A DNA stretch of 64,000 nt from Climacium dendroides. Lineage: Eukaryota > Streptophyta > Bryopsida > Hypnales > Climaciaceae. The notes under the pieces were generated by a model. It saw only the letters and a program-made list of their open reading frames with translations. It did no database searches and had not been told where the DNA came from. Of the stretch, positions 14,390-27,389 are shown one piece after another. A program made the position numbers and the translations under genes. The stretch covers positions 2,666,001 to 2,730,000 of the forward strand of contig OX467082.1 of assembly GCA_950106755.1 (NCBI GenBank), written 5' to 3'. Positions within the stretch are counted from its first letter, which is position 1; each line of letters begins with the position of its first letter.

Positions 14390-14975
14390 AAGTCCCTCTA
14401 GATCTACAAATCATCCATCAAATCATCGCCTTGCACTGGTCGAATTGAACTATATCCCGTAAAATCTACGCTTCTGAAACGTACTCTACGAGTTTCAAAA
14501 GCACGGTGGGCGTGGACGGAAGGCAGGTGGAAAGGCACGGGGCGACAACGGCTGAGGAATTGCACTGCTGTGCATTCGAATCTACGAAAAATGATACGAA
14601 TCAGCGTCAACGTGAGATTAAAAGATACTGTTTTCTCAAACATCTACGATTCCTTAACTCGTTCTACGTATTCCAGTGAAGGTGAGCGCAGGATGGCAAG
14701 TGGTAAGCTTCGGGCGACCGCGCATGGCAGCGCGAGTTGTACTTTCGAATCTACGACGTCTGTCATGAATCAGCGCCCGAGTATGATTGAATTGAACTGA
14801 TATTCTCAAACATCTACGCTTCTGTGCGTCAATCTACTTATTCAACTGCTGTTGACCGCCGGCTCTCTGTCCCTCCAAATCTTCATTCACTGCGTCGAAT
14901 GAGCACCAGAGTATGATTAAATTGGATCTGTTTTCAGGAAGTACATGCCATTGTAAACTCGATCTATGTTACGAG
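14390..14975 (+). repeat. ATCTACG island C (left arm of a large inverted repeat)
   Basis: Five exact heptamers are at 14464, 14580, 14642, 14749 and 14812, plus near-matches. A unit of very roughly 170 bp repeats, including ATGATTGAATTGAACTG and CTTCTG words. The island is a close inverted copy of 17930-18445. Confidence 0.8.
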
Positions 14976-15967
14976 TGATCCTTTTTTATAGGATTTTTCT
15001 AAGTTAGCAAATTTATATTGTTTTTGATAGCCATTTGAAAAGAGTATTCTAAACTCGATATTAAACTTGAAGCAACTTATTACTTTGTTTCATTCATTTT
15101 TTACAAATTTGATACAATTATCCAAACAAATAAGCTAATTGCCTTCAAATGCTTCTTTAATGAAATTAGCCATTTAAAAAATTATTTTCAAGTCATGTTG
15201 GTTAAAATTCAAGTATCATAATTCCTTGCAAACTTCTTTGCAAATTCAATTGGTTATTCTAAAGTATGCTCAAATATTGAGGGTTTTTTTCTCGATTGCC
15301 TCACAATTTGCACTATATGCTTAATTTGAATACAAATTTGGGATAGTCCTACTACATATATTTCACAATGCACAATAATTTACCGTATTGAATCAAATTT
15401 TGTATGATTTTATTTGAAGAGCCTTGGCATGAGCATTATTTACTGACCATTACTTTTATTTAAAAATATAGAATTGTAACGTTCATTGTATTGTATGACC
15501 CTTAAAAATCTTGAGCAAAGAATCAATTATCATTTAGGTTTAAAAATTATTTTGCTATGAACTGCTTTCACTCAATTATAGACTTTTTTGTACAACCTAT
15601 GCATTTAAATTTGTCAATGTCTTTGTAATTAAATGACAATCATTTCAACAAGCCTTAGATTGTTCCTATAAGGTAACTACACCTAGTTTAGATACTTTAT
15701 CCCCTAAACACTTGGTTACATTGTCATAAGGTCAAACTTCATTTCTTAGTCAAAGTATAGCCTTTTACATTACATTAAAGTTTCAATTAAATTTTTATTA
15801 CATGAGAATATGTGTTATCTATTATTGTAAAAAATCTCTATTAGATTTGTAAGACATAATAAATTTTATAGATTTTAGACTAATAAATGCAAATAAATTG
15901 GTAAGAAATACAAAAAATAATTCAATTGTTTTGGAATGATTAGAATAAAGAATCTTATTATTATTAA

Positions 15968-16920
15968 CCCTTAAAGGACCAAGTCCCCATTCAATGTATA
16001 CAAAAAATCTTGGGTAGCTTCCTACAAAGTTATCTTTGGTCTAATGTTCATGGAATTTGGACACAATGTGTGAACATATACCTCCTTGGTGAAAAACTAA
16101 TTTTTTTTCCAATTAGGTGCCCAAATAAAAAATTATGCTATTCTAAGTTTTGGTAGCTTTGACAATATGGGAATCTTTTGGAGAATTTTTTGAAAAAATA
16201 CTCATCAACTTTTGAAATTTGTTATGTGTGTAATAAATTAAATATGGCATACAATCGTCCAAAAAAACAAATTTTAGTTCTCAAATCTCATTCCAAGAGG
16301 AGTAAAACTTTGTTAGCTATGTTGAGGTGGTTTAAAAAAAAACATTTTCTTCTAACTTCAAGTCCTATTTATTACTTTGTAATTTGTAGAGCCGAAATTC
16401 TTGAAAATTTTCCACATATTCCAAATGTTTGTCTCTACCTTTTCATTGTTTGGATTTCAAATAAAAAAATTTCTCCTTGCACAAGAAATCATCAAAAAAC
16501 GACCTATGTATTGCCAATTCATTTAACCTCCTTGCATTGTAAGGTGATTTAGTATAATTTAAACATCTCAAATGCTTCTAAAAATTTTCATGATTGAACC
16601 TAACATTGTATACTTATAAATGGTCAAAATACTCATTTTTGTGTAGAGCAAAAATTGTACTTTAAGAGGGCCAAAGTCTATTGACCCTGTTTTGTAGGAG
16701 TAAAAAAAAATTGATTCTTTCTTATTTCAAATATTATAATTGTTTGATCCACACAGTCAAATGGGATGAAATTAATCCTACACTTTGTTCAAACACTTTA
16801 CTTTAGTTTTGTACAGTTGAAGTTTCAAAAAAAAGTTTTAGTCTTCATTTTTGAATAGCATACTCCAAACCTACAATTTTTGAAAATATCTCCTTGAAAA
16901 CCCCCTTTGGTCCTTTAGGG
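15968..16920. mobile_element. TTAA-type element (953 bp)
   Basis: The left end is CCCTTAAAGGACCAAG after TTAA at 15964-15967. The right end is CTTTGGTCCTTTAGGG, then one extra A, then TTAA at 16922-16925. A 124-codon AT-rich frame inside (16178-16552) resembles no family I know. Confidence 0.7.
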
Positions 16921-17404
16921 ATTAAAAACATTACGATGAACTAAAAAATCCATATTTAAATATTGGATGGAAAAGAGTTATAAGTTGACCTATTTTTTGA
17001 GTGGATAGTCACTCAGAAGACTCACTCATATGGATACTTATCAATACTTATTAATTTTGATTATTTATTACGATTTAATTGCGTTCCTTAGATTTGTATA
17101 TGAGCCATCCATATGAATACACATATGCATACATATATGTATATGAATTCACCCACCACCTTTAGGACTTGGTTAATTTTCCCACTTCATCCCTCTTTGT
17201 GTTTTCCAAAATGAAAACAATATGGGTTAATGGTTTTGTATGTGTTTTTGTACGTGTTTATGTATTCAATATTTGTATCATCATATCCGTATTTGTCTTC
17301 CTATATCCAAACTGATGGCTAGATCAACGATTAGATCCAACGGCCCTCCTTCAACAACGTCAAATTTCGAGGAAAAAAATGGACAACATTAGAAAGTACT
17401 TTAA

Positions 17405-17612
17405 TCCTTGAACGACAAGCTGGTCACCGTAGAAATTTATCATCTATTTGGGTACCGCATAATTGTTGGTTTAAAAAAATGAAAAAGTACTCACTGGGAG
17501 ACAAGCTACTGTAGAAGACATTCCCTTTTTCCACAAAATTTGGAGGATGAATAGTCGCACTTCTATCTTGCATAGAGAGATCCTTTGTCATTCATTGGCT
17601 TAAAAAACATCC
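17405..17612. mobile_element. TTAA-family MITE, decayed inverted copy
   Basis: It is preceded by TTAA at 17401-17404 and starts TCCTTGAACGAC. Across about 200 bp it matches the reverse complement of the element at 61679. Confidence 0.65.
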
Positions 17613-17712
17613 TTGGTGTTGTTTAACAATTAATTTGTTTCTACCCACATTGGACACCTTGAGATTTTCAGGGGGTTGGTAGGTGCGTCACATCTTTTCA
17701 GGATATAGTTAA

Positions 17713-17922
17713 CCCATAAACGCCACAATGAACGTTTTTTGTTCGATGAATGACAATAAATTCTCTTGTGTAGGATAAAGACGCAACTATTCATCCTTGA
17801 AATTAGGGGTGGAAAGGGGAAATCTTCTATAGTAGTTTGACTCCCAATGAATATTTTTGTTTTTTTAAAACTAGATGATGTCACACGGTTCCAAGACGGT
17901 CATGCAGCCTGGCGTTTAAGGG
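17713..17922. mobile_element. TTAA-flanked MITE (210 bp)
   Basis: The ends are CCCATAAACGCCA and the inverse of CCCTTAAACGCCA. TTAA lies at 17709-17712 and 17923-17926. The interior is partly shared with the 61.7 kb copies. Confidence 0.8.
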
Positions 17923-17929
17923 TTAAACT

Positions 17930-18445
17930 CAAAAGAACCAGCATCGACCGAGTTTATAATGGCATGTAATTTTCGAAAACAGTTTCAATGATAGGTGCAT
18001 TGGAATGAGTAGATTGAAGTACAGAAGCGTAGATGTTCGAGAAAAACAGTTCCATTCAATCATACCCCGGCGCTGATTCGTGGCAGAAGTCGTAGATTCG
18101 AAGGCACGACACGTGCTGCGTGCCTTCCCACTTGCCTTCCCACTTGCCTTCCTACCCTCACCTCCACTGGTGTACGTAGAACGAGGTAAAGAATCGTAGA
18201 TGTTTGAGAAATCAGTTTCTGTTAATCTCACGTTGACGCTGATTCGTCTCAGTTTTCGTAGATTTGAATGCACAGCAGTGCAATTCCTCATCCCCTGTCG
18301 CCCCGTGTCTTTCCACCTGCCTTTCGTCCACGCCCACCTTGCTTTTGAAGTTCGTAGAGTACGTTTCAAAAGCGTAGATTTTACGGGAAATAGTTCAATT
18401 CGACCCAAGCCTGATGAAGATTCATTGGATGGTCGGTAGATATGA
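17930..18445 (-). repeat. ATCTACG island D (right arm of a large inverted repeat)
   Basis: Five exact CGTAGAT heptamers are at 18028, 18091, 18195, 18257 and 18373. It is an inverted copy of island C but lacks part of one repeat unit. The long minus-strand open frame across it is a consequence of the repeat, not a recognised protein. Confidence 0.8.
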
Positions 18446-19612
18446 AGGGACTTGTGAGCATAATCAGAAAATTCCAAACGTCTTTTCATTCGGGGGTCAT
18501 GGTTACACCCAAATATTCTCCACCTCCCAACTTGTGTGTTAACTAGCCTAAGTGTCCCTAAGTGTAGCCTAAGTGTCCTTTTGGATTTAAGAACATCGTT
18601 GCTTTGGAAGTGTTATAAGTCTAAATGTCATTAAGGTATAGAAATTTCAACTTTATAATAATGTGGTGTACGTGTGCGTAAATGACGTGAATCAAATTTG
18701 AAATCATTTCGCCACATAGATTGCAAGATTATATTATAAAGGTGCAATACATTTGTCAGAGGTGAAATTCAATTTTGAAAACCTGTTCAAATGAAAAAAC
18801 TATAAACTATAACGTGCTTCAAAACCAACGTAAAAACACATTGGTAAAAAAAATTCATTCAAATCACTCATTGTGTCTACAAAATGGCTTTGAAATGTCA
18901 AAAAATTGAAAAAAACAACTTTTCAAGTTGAATTTCCTTCTACTAAAATGCTTCTCAAACACTCATAACTTCTTAGACCGATATGAAATTTTAACTGTAT
19001 AAAATAGACTAGTATGTGCAACTTCTCAATTTTATTATTGGAAACAAACACCATATGAAGAAGAAACAAGCCGTTGAAGTTCTTTGTAATCCAAAAATGT
19101 CCAAATTTTGAACTTTGAATGGTTCCCAAACATTCAAAACAACTTGGATTGACATGAAAACTTTAATGCAATAACTAGGCTTTAAAGGAATCTAATCCAA
19201 CAAATTTGATTGAAAAAAAACATTGAATGAAGGAGATACGAGCTCCTAAAGTTGCAACCAATGCAATTTGGGTGAACTAAACTTGAACCAATGAACTTCA
19301 AATGACTCCCAAAAAATTAGTACATCTTGGATTGATTTGAAAATTTACCATACAAACTAGAAGAGAGCGCAAATTTTCCAATAAGTTTATATTAAATTCA
19401 AACATTGGATGCAAATGTTATAGCACTTTGAATTGGACTTCTGAACTATATGGGGACACTTTTGGTCATTTGGGGCTCTAAAAGGTTAACCAATCAAGAC
19501 ACACAAAACAATAATTCATTGATTCTAATTGTAGTTCCAAAAAAGTAGGTGTAAACATGGGATTGGCCTTGCAAGTCATTCAAAGTGAAGTTTGGTGAGC
19601 ATATTTAGGTTT

Positions 19613-20849
19613 CACTAAGTTTAGGGAATTTGTAGTTGTACATGGCCCCATAGATGAGTAAAAAAATGTCACCAAGTTTGAGGAACTTGATGACGTAGAT
19701 TTTCATACGCTCGATTGACATTCATAAAAATTTAGTGAGTTGGAGGAGGCCAGGGAGTGTAAAGAGTCCTTCAATAGTAATTCCCCTTATTATAGAGGAT
19801 AGGTAAATGCCTACCTTTGTTGTTGTACCTTATGAGGTCACAACTATATAAAAGTGTCTTATAAATGATTTCAAAGGACAATTATAGGATGAAGAACTGA
19901 AATTCTTCATCCAATTTCTATTTTGAGATTTCTTTGCATATATTTGTAGCACATTAGTAGTAGAAGATTTTGTCATTGAGGTGTATTAGTAATTATTCTA
20001 TAGAAGAAGTTGCTTAATCTACAGATCATAGAAGAGGTTATTTATTGTGTTTAATTTGTAATTTTTTGCTCTTTGCTCTTGGTGTGAATTTCACCCATAG
20101 AAATGAACTTTTTTGAATCAAAACAGAATTAATGTGTTGGAAACTTATGAAACATCTTGGGTTGGATTTCTAATAAGGTCTCAATAACCCCATTAAAAAA
20201 ATTGGAATTTTGCAAGGAAATGTAGGATCATATAAGGTATCTCTTTTAGAAGGGGCAACCTACTTGTTTAGAAATGCCAAGTTTCTTCCTCTTTGCTCAA
20301 TGATGCTTTTTAGTGTCCTAAATGTTATGTCATTGGACTTCCATTGTCACCATGGAGCTTCTCATCTATATCCAAAGGGTTATATAACTCGTACTATGTT
20401 CTTGGATTTTATATTGTCAATTTTGGTTTTCTTTTTCATTGTTCTTGTTGTTTTATTTAAAGTTTGGAATTTTGTATTTTGTTGTCCAATTGTTGATTGA
20501 GATTGTTGTCCCAATTGTTGTTTATTGCAAGGAGATTTGTTTGTGTAGTGACCTTTTTTAACCATTTGAAAAGTTGGAGTGGAGATGTTTTAACCCATAA
20601 AGGACAAAGGAACCATTGTGGATTTTTTCACTTTTTAATTTAGAAATTTTGTATGAAATTTTGAGGATGTATTTCCATGCGAAGCTTTGTTTAAAATCAT
20701 TTTGATAAATATTGCAAATATTAGAAGAGTTTTTCTTTAATTTTTTTATTTCAATGTCAAGATGGATAGTTTAAAAATTATGCTAAAAAAATATTGAAAT
20801 TTTTTATTTCATTGTATATATTGATATTTAGTGAAGAACATTTGAACCA
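19613..20849. other. AT-rich region without recognised genes
   Basis: An unpaired TTAACCCATAAAGGACAAAG end lies near 20592. A 96-codon frame (20210-20500) is hydrophobic but resembles no family I know. Confidence 0.5.
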
Positions 20850-21698
20850 TCATACTACTAAAATCATAAGTCTCTCTGTAATATCACAAATGCTACCATT
20901 AATACTTGGGGCTCGTGCTTGCTATGCTACGCATTCATTGTATTATATATTAGTAAAAATTTGATATATTTGAATAGAATGCATGATAATGATTTCGATA
21001 AGTCTTTAAAATAATTATTTTAAATATTTTATAAAAATATTTTCAATCATGCATACATAGAAATCGTATTTTCACACAATGTGATATTATAGAAATAGAG
21101 TAGCAGTTCACAATCACTTCTATAATATCACTTTTTACAAAGGGTGATATTATAGAAATAATATAGTTGTTGCAATTAAGCTGATATTAAAGAGGATCCA
21201 TAGGATGATATTATAGAGGTAGCAAATCCATTGCTTCTCTTGGCTTTACACTTCTTTGCACTTCTATGATTTTGTGCTTTTGTGAGCTTTGAGCTTTCAT
21301 GATTTCAATTTTCTATTGCTACTACCAAATGATTTTGAGAAATTTATTCAATTGAAGCAATTTTGGATTTTACAACAATTAAGTTGTTCACAAAGTTTTT
21401 GCTTTCAATTCTTCAATTTGGGTTGCCATTTTTTGTAACAATGGAGTCAAATTTCTAATGCATTCTAATGTATGTGTATCTTTTATAGTATTTACCATTG
21501 CATATGTTTCATTCATCATTCAATAAATTTCTATTGTACATTTCAATATATGCTTACATATAAAAAAATTATACAAAGATTTTAATCATTTTTATTTAAA
21601 GAATTATTGAAATTTTTGTTTTGCATTCTATCTAATACATAAAAATTCTTATAAAATTCTAATGATGAATGTGTAGCATAGCAAGTGCCAACCGCTAG
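20850..21698 (+). mobile_element. Helitron-like non-autonomous element, copy 1 (849 bp)
   Basis: It begins TCATACTACTAAAATCATAA after an A and ends CCAACCGCTAG before a T, with no target duplication. An inverted pair CTTGCTATGCTACGCATTCA lies about 68 bp inside the 5' end and 13 bp inside the 3' end. Similarity among the three copies stops at these borders. No Rep/helicase frame is present. The 3' hairpin is weak, so the Helitron label is tentative. Confidence 0.6.
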
Positions 21699-22429
21699 TT
21701 CAATTCTAAATAATGAAGCAAAAGTTATGAGGAGTTTTATTTTGCTAGCAATGAATACAAAAAACACATATAAAGTCACTTTTTGAACTCAATTTTGAAA
21801 AGTTCCATACACAAACAAATAAATATTATGTCAAATTGGGAAAAGTTTATGAAACAACTATCTTGTCAGGTACGAAGCATCAAAACCTATTGAGTAAAGA
21901 GCTAAAACAATCATGATGATAAGTGTTTCTAATTACAATTGCTTCTAATTTCAATTTTGATCCTACTATTAGAAATTTTCACATAGATGCACACAATGAT
22001 TGTCTTGAATGCAAGATTTTTTTTTATAGAATTTAGACTAATGGCTAAAAGTTATGTCTTATTTAGTCTTTTTATTGTTAATCCAGGCACATCTGGCAAC
22101 AAAAAAAACTTTTTGTATATGTAGAGTATTTTTCTCTTGAAAATTTTCCATGGATTCTCAACTAAATTTCAAAGAAACTTATTGTATGTGCAAAGAAGCT
22201 TGCTAGCATCAATGAAATTGTATTGCTTGAATTTCAACCAAAATAACAATTGAATATAGAAAAAATTAATCAAACTCTATTATCCACTTTGTTGCTATAT
22301 CTATAACAATTTTTTTTAAAAGTGAAAATAATTATCCCATATAGTAAGTTGCTACAAACTCATTAATGAATTTAGAATATTTTGTTCAAAATGGCTTTAA
22401 AAAATGTAAGGGTACCGTCATTCACTTCC

Positions 22430-22870
22430 GAAGCAAGACCCGTTATTCGAGGCTGCGGACACGTGAAAGGAACGGAGACGGAGATGGAGTTACGAAGGCG
22501 TAGATTTTGAAAATTTCACCCCAATGTTGATTTGGCGCAGCATTTGCATTTTGAGCGCAGGTCCAAACCGCAAGCTCCCACTCGTAGATCGAGACACGGA
22601 AGCGTAGATGTTGGAGAATGCAGCTGAATCGAATCATACCCAGACGCTGATACGTCGGACTGTTCGTAGATTCTAAGCCACAGCGCGCTGCATACCCGCG
22701 GTCGCCCAACGCCTTCCCCACTTGCCTTCACGCACCGAACAGCATTTGAATACGTAGATTGTGTTGCAAAAGCGTAGAGCTTGCGGAAAGTGGTTCATTT
22801 CGATCAAAGCCTGACGATGATTCGGTAAATACTTCGTAGATATAGTAGATGGACATGTGTGAATTACCCC
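22430..22870 (-). repeat. ATCTACG island E
   Basis: Six exact CGTAGAT heptamers are at 22499, 22583, 22603, 22665, 22753 and 22835. The left border CCGAAGCAAGACC is shared with a heptamer-free relic near 8325. Confidence 0.75.
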
Positions 22871-25279
22871 CCCTTCCGGGTCTCCCTCTGTTTAACCCTT
22901 GCAAGCCCACGAGCATTTTGAAAGTCAAAACCTTTTCACAAAATTCACATAGTTTTTGGTTTTGAATGTTTTTGAGCTTAACATAGAAAATGTAGTTTTA
23001 ATAATGTACTTCTTGTTCCATTTTAATTTTTTTCAAAATTGTTAAAATTGTAATTTTTGTGACATTTTGAAAATAGCATCTTGAAAGTTCAATATATACC
23101 AGTTTGGAACTTTTACTACCCAAATTTTCACTTGGTGTGAGCTCAAAGAATACACCAATCAAACTATGATGTTTTCATAGTCATTTCAATTTTCCTTAAA
23201 AATTTTGTACTATTTTTAGCATTTTGTAATTGCTACGATTTGTACAAAGAAATTTCTTTAAAAAAACTTATATTGATTTTATTAATTATCAAAAAATGAG
23301 ATTAAATTTCATACATATTCTACTACACATGAAAAATATCAAATTTTTGAAATGTGTACTTTACTCTTTAGAAATCTATTGAAGTTTGACTAAACGTAGA
23401 CATGAAATGTCTTTTGAGGATTAATTGTACATATTATGTACTTTGGGATTGTGATTCTAAAGAGGATTTTAAATTTGGGAGCCAATTGGTCAACATGGTA
23501 TACATCGTTGGACATTTTGACATCCCTACTCACTTCTTTGCAAATTCATTGTATGTGTGTGGTTGTTCTAGCACCGGTTGTAATTATTATAAGAAGTAAA
23601 ACATTCCCTCCAATGTTATCGATACTATCTTGTGAGTGGTTCATATTTGTTGTTTTTATTGTTGTTGCTTCTTGTGAGTACTTTGTAATTGTAGTAAGTG
23701 AATCCTAAAAATTGTGTTTGGTGATTCTTGGTTGGTTGTAGTGGTGGAGGGTTTTGGTATTATATGTTTTTTATAGATCAAGGCAAAGTTTGGCATTGAA
23801 ATTGCAATTTATATTAGGTTGGCAAGAACATGGTAGTAGCCATGGTGGTATAATTTGTTCAAGTGTTTTTTCTTCAAATATTCATCAATATCAGTAATAA
23901 TTTTCATATTTCTTATATTGTTTTGTTGTGCCTTTGTAGAAGTAGTGCTTTTTATATAATGATTTGTATATCATTGGTAGGAATACATGTATTGGCCAAG
24001 TGTTTGTTTGATTTAGGTTATATAATAGGCATTTTGTAGATGGATATAATTTGTGCATTTGTAATGATGGAATTGGCCCAAAATTTGTTTAATAGGTGGT
24101 TACCATGATGGTTTTATTTTCTATCTATTTGTTGATAGATAGAAATTTGTAAGTTGAATTAATATTTTCATCGGGGTTTTTTGCTATGGAGAAGATTTTA
24201 GGAAGTGAATTTGTTCTTATAAGGCATATGTTATAGGGAGAATCAATCATCTCTATGGAAGTGGTATGGCACAGAATATGCATGTTTGTATTCCAATTTG
24301 GAGAATCTATGCTCTTTTTTGGCTTCCTACAATAATGCATAGGACATGTCATTTCCTATGATGTTAGTGTGTGCTTTGATTTTTTGAATTGTATGTGAGA
24401 AAATGCAACCCAGGTACACAATTCCCACATTATATGGCCCTAATTACAATCACTTATAATGCATTTTAGTCCAATTTCAAGGTATATAATTTGTTTTAAT
24501 GTAAAAAATTCTTGTAGCCCTTTCAACAAGGAATTCAAAAATGTAATTATATGCATGAAATGAATATTCTATGAAGACAATAATAGCATTAAAATCTAAG
24601 TATATGAATTTTTTTAAATACATATATAGGCCAAGCTAACCAACTTTTGGGTCTCTTTGATAAAAATTTAAGATTTTTTAACTATGAAATAAAACACTAA
24701 AAACAAATTTTAATTTTAATTGGAGGTCTGGAAACATCTTGTATGGATTTTTAAAAATTATGCATAGGTATTTCAATTCTTTGTATATATTGTGAAGTTT
24801 TTTTTATTGATAAATATGCAATCCAATATTTTCTACATTTCATTTTATTTAATTTGATCTTAGCATAGCTTTCTGGTCTTGATTATTTGAAATAATTTTT
24901 ACAAAAGCTATCTTCTAAATTATTATAGTGCTAATGACCCTTGCATATAATATGAGAGTTTAACACTTGGGAGTATGGCTTTCGAACATGTCAACAATGG
25001 ACATGAGCATATTTCCATCGGGATGGTTGTGCTATAATACTAGGCATTCAATGTGATTGAAAATTAAAATGATGGAGTTTAATTAAGCCATTGTTAAAAA
25101 ATTGTGCTAGTTCAATTATTTCATTGGGACTTTCCTTTGTTAATATTTGCAGTGGTTTGTGTATGGATGTTAATTTTTTCAAAGTATATTTGGAGACTTG
25201 GTAATCTACTTGGAAGTTCTATTTTTCATCAAGATTATATATTTCATGCATTGCAATTTCCACTATCTAGTTGCCAAAT
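22871..25279. other. AT-rich region without recognised genes
   Basis: Frames at 23402-23708 and 24125-24352 are short and unrecognised. I see no element borders. Confidence 0.6.
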
Positions 25280-25700
25280 GTGATAGGTTGTTCTTCAGGT
25301 CATTGAATGATCCATTAGTGTAGTAGCCCATATAGCCATAGTTTGAAGGGTATTTAAGTTGTCGTTCATTTGTGTAAAAGGGCATTATGGATGATGATAT
25401 ATTTGGGTTAGGTTTAATTATAGGTTATATTGGTATAGAGTTTAATTTAGGGACATTGTTAACTTTTGTATGTTTTGATATGTAAGGTATAATGTGTAGG
25501 TATGGTTTCTTAGGCATTTGTAATTCTATTGAGAATAAATTAAATAACTCAAATATGCTTGGATTTGTTAGAAAATAAATATAGGTGAAGATTTTAGCCT
25601 TGTTTTGGATACAAGTTTTTTGAAGTAATTTTGGGCCTCAAGAATACCACAACAATTTAGGAGTTAATTAAAAAAAATCTATTTAGCTAATTTCATTGAA
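25280..25700 (+). repeat. Dispersed direct repeat, copy 1
   Basis: About 420 bp matches 34655-35075 in direct orientation (shared GGGTATTTAAGT, GAAGTAATTTTGGGCCTC, TAATTTCATTGAAGAAG). No element termini were identified. Confidence 0.65.
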
Positions 25701-26150
25701 GAAGGATTTGGGGGCAATTAAGGTAGAACCACCCATCACCAACCACAACCCCATTAACAATCAATAGGGAGTTTGAAATTCAAGAGAGTCTGGGACTAAT
25801 TTCCAAATATGAGTTCCTGATTCTTACCCCCACTAATTTCTCCATTCTCTCCAATCTCCATGATAGATTTGTTTAGTTTGAAGTGCCAAAAAGAACAAGA
25901 AGTAGTCTCTTAAATGAGTGGTTTTGGAATAGTCTACACAATGGACATGGGTCTAGGCCAACTTTTGCCTTCCAATATTTATGATAATTTCAGTTTCAAG
26001 CGATAAAATGATCAAATTTTGGCAATCCCCCTTAGTCATTTCTGTCTTTGCACATGTGAAAATATTTCCTTTGCCTTAGTATACTCTAGATCATGTCCAC
26101 AATTGCTTATTGGTTGGTTATGGGTGGTTCTATCTTAGCAAATTTGTTAC

Positions 26151-26462
26151 ATGGGGAATTTTATTAAAATGGAAAAGATTCCTTAACTTTGGCATTTTCA
26201 GGGTTCAAACTGTGCAGCCTAAACTCTATTAGTGTTATAGATTTCAAAAATTTGCACTTCTTCTAGATATTTGAAAATTAGACCTTTTCTAGATTTTTAG
26301 ATTGCTCAATTTGAAATCTATTGCTATTCTAGATTTTTGATATCTAAGAAAAATGTATATTTCAAAAAATCTAAGAGAGTATTAGATTTCAAACTGCCCC
26401 GTCTAAACTTTGAATTGTGAAAATGGCACAGGAAATATTGCCATTTTAATGAAATTATCCAT
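26151..26462. mobile_element. MITE family 1, copy 5 (312 bp, TSD TTAC)
   Basis: This member is more diverged inside but has recognisable ends. The duplication TTAC is at 26147-26150 and 26463-26466. Confidence 0.85.
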
Positions 26463-26873
26463 TTACAAAATTTGTAAAAGATTTGTAAGAGTTAGTAAAA
26501 AATGTATGAAATACAATAAGTTGCTGCAATTAAATTTGCTAATTGGCTACCAAATGGTTGTTCAAAATGGCTTCCAAAACTGATTAAAGAACCTTGAAAA
26601 TTTGCTAATTTTGAAAAAATCCATCTATACCTTAAATCATTTATTTTTTATTAAATTTTTTTTTTAATCACATTGAGATCTCTCGAACCATGCGTCCCCT
26701 GGTCATATGCTTTGTACTATCAGAAAGCCCTCAACGAGGAGGGGTGGACCGGCTTGGTTTTGGAGCGTTCAGTATGGTGAGAAAGTTATGCATTTTTGAG
26801 TTATTTTTGGTTTTAAAAAATTAGAAAATTGCTCTTACTTTTTGTTTTGACTGTGGCAACAACACAAGACACA

Positions 26874-27340
26874 CTACACTAATGATGATAAATAGTGTTG
26901 GCAACACTAATCACGAAGCATAACACTAATTGTCAACAATCCGGTTAATGTTACCAACAATAAATGTCAACAATCCGGTTAATGTTACCAACAATAAATG
27001 TCAACAATCCGGTTAATGTTACCAACAATAAATGTCAACAATCCGGTTAATGTTACCAATAATAAATGTCAACATAGACACTATTTGTCAACTATTGGGT
27101 ATAAATTTTTTACAAGTTTACATTTAGTGTTACCTAACTATTTCATCAAAATGCAAAGAAAAATGTATGAACCCAAAAAACCTATGACATGCTCAAAAAA
27201 GTTACTACTCAGAAAAGTGAACACAACACTAAATGCCAACTAAAACACTAAATGCCAACTAATGGAAGTTTAAAGTGACCGGGGTAAAAGTCCAGGTAAC
27301 ACTAATCACAACATAACACTATTTATCATTATTAGTGTAG
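26874..27340. mobile_element. 467 bp inverted-repeat element containing a minisatellite
   Basis: The ends read CTACACTAATGATGATAAAT and the inverse of CTACACTAATAATGATAAAT, followed by further inverted similarity. No clear target duplication is seen. Confidence 0.65.
26932..27072. repeat. 34 bp tandem repeat, about 4 units
   Basis: A unit containing GTCAACAATCCGGTTAATG is repeated four times almost without change. It lies inside the 467 bp inverted-repeat element. Confidence 0.9.
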
Positions 27341-27389
27341 CGATGAAGAATTCAGGGGACAAATAAAAGACCCCTCCCCCCAAACAACA

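Larger units (their letters stand above)
14195..19612. repeat. 5.4 kb imperfect inverted repeat, possibly a long-TIR transposon
   Basis: The left arm 14195-14975 pairs with 17930-18445 plus 19490-19612 in inverted order. The outermost match is CACCAAACTTCACTTTGAATG against its inverse near 19,580-19,605. About 1 kb at 18.48-19.49 kb interrupts the right arm, and its inner junction is at CTAAAAGGTTAA. The centre (14976-17929) has no recognisable transposase and contains later TTAA elements. Confidence 0.65.

Noticed and set aside
14404..14643. Minus-strand frame whose translation is very similar to a + strand frame at 18200-18439
   Set aside because: The similarity comes from the inverted DNA repeat (islands C and D). 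The frames match no known domain and lack consistent starts or splice sites.
16178..16552. 124-codon AT-rich frame
   Set aside because: It is contained in a TTAA element, has Lys/Phe/Ile-biased composition and no domain.
17929..18489. 186-codon minus-strand open frame
   Set aside because: It lies within the heptamer repeat, its composition follows the repeat unit, and it has no recognisable domain.
26932..27072. CRISPR-like array of regularly spaced repeats
   Set aside because: The units are contiguous tandem repeats without variable spacers, and the genome is eukaryotic.
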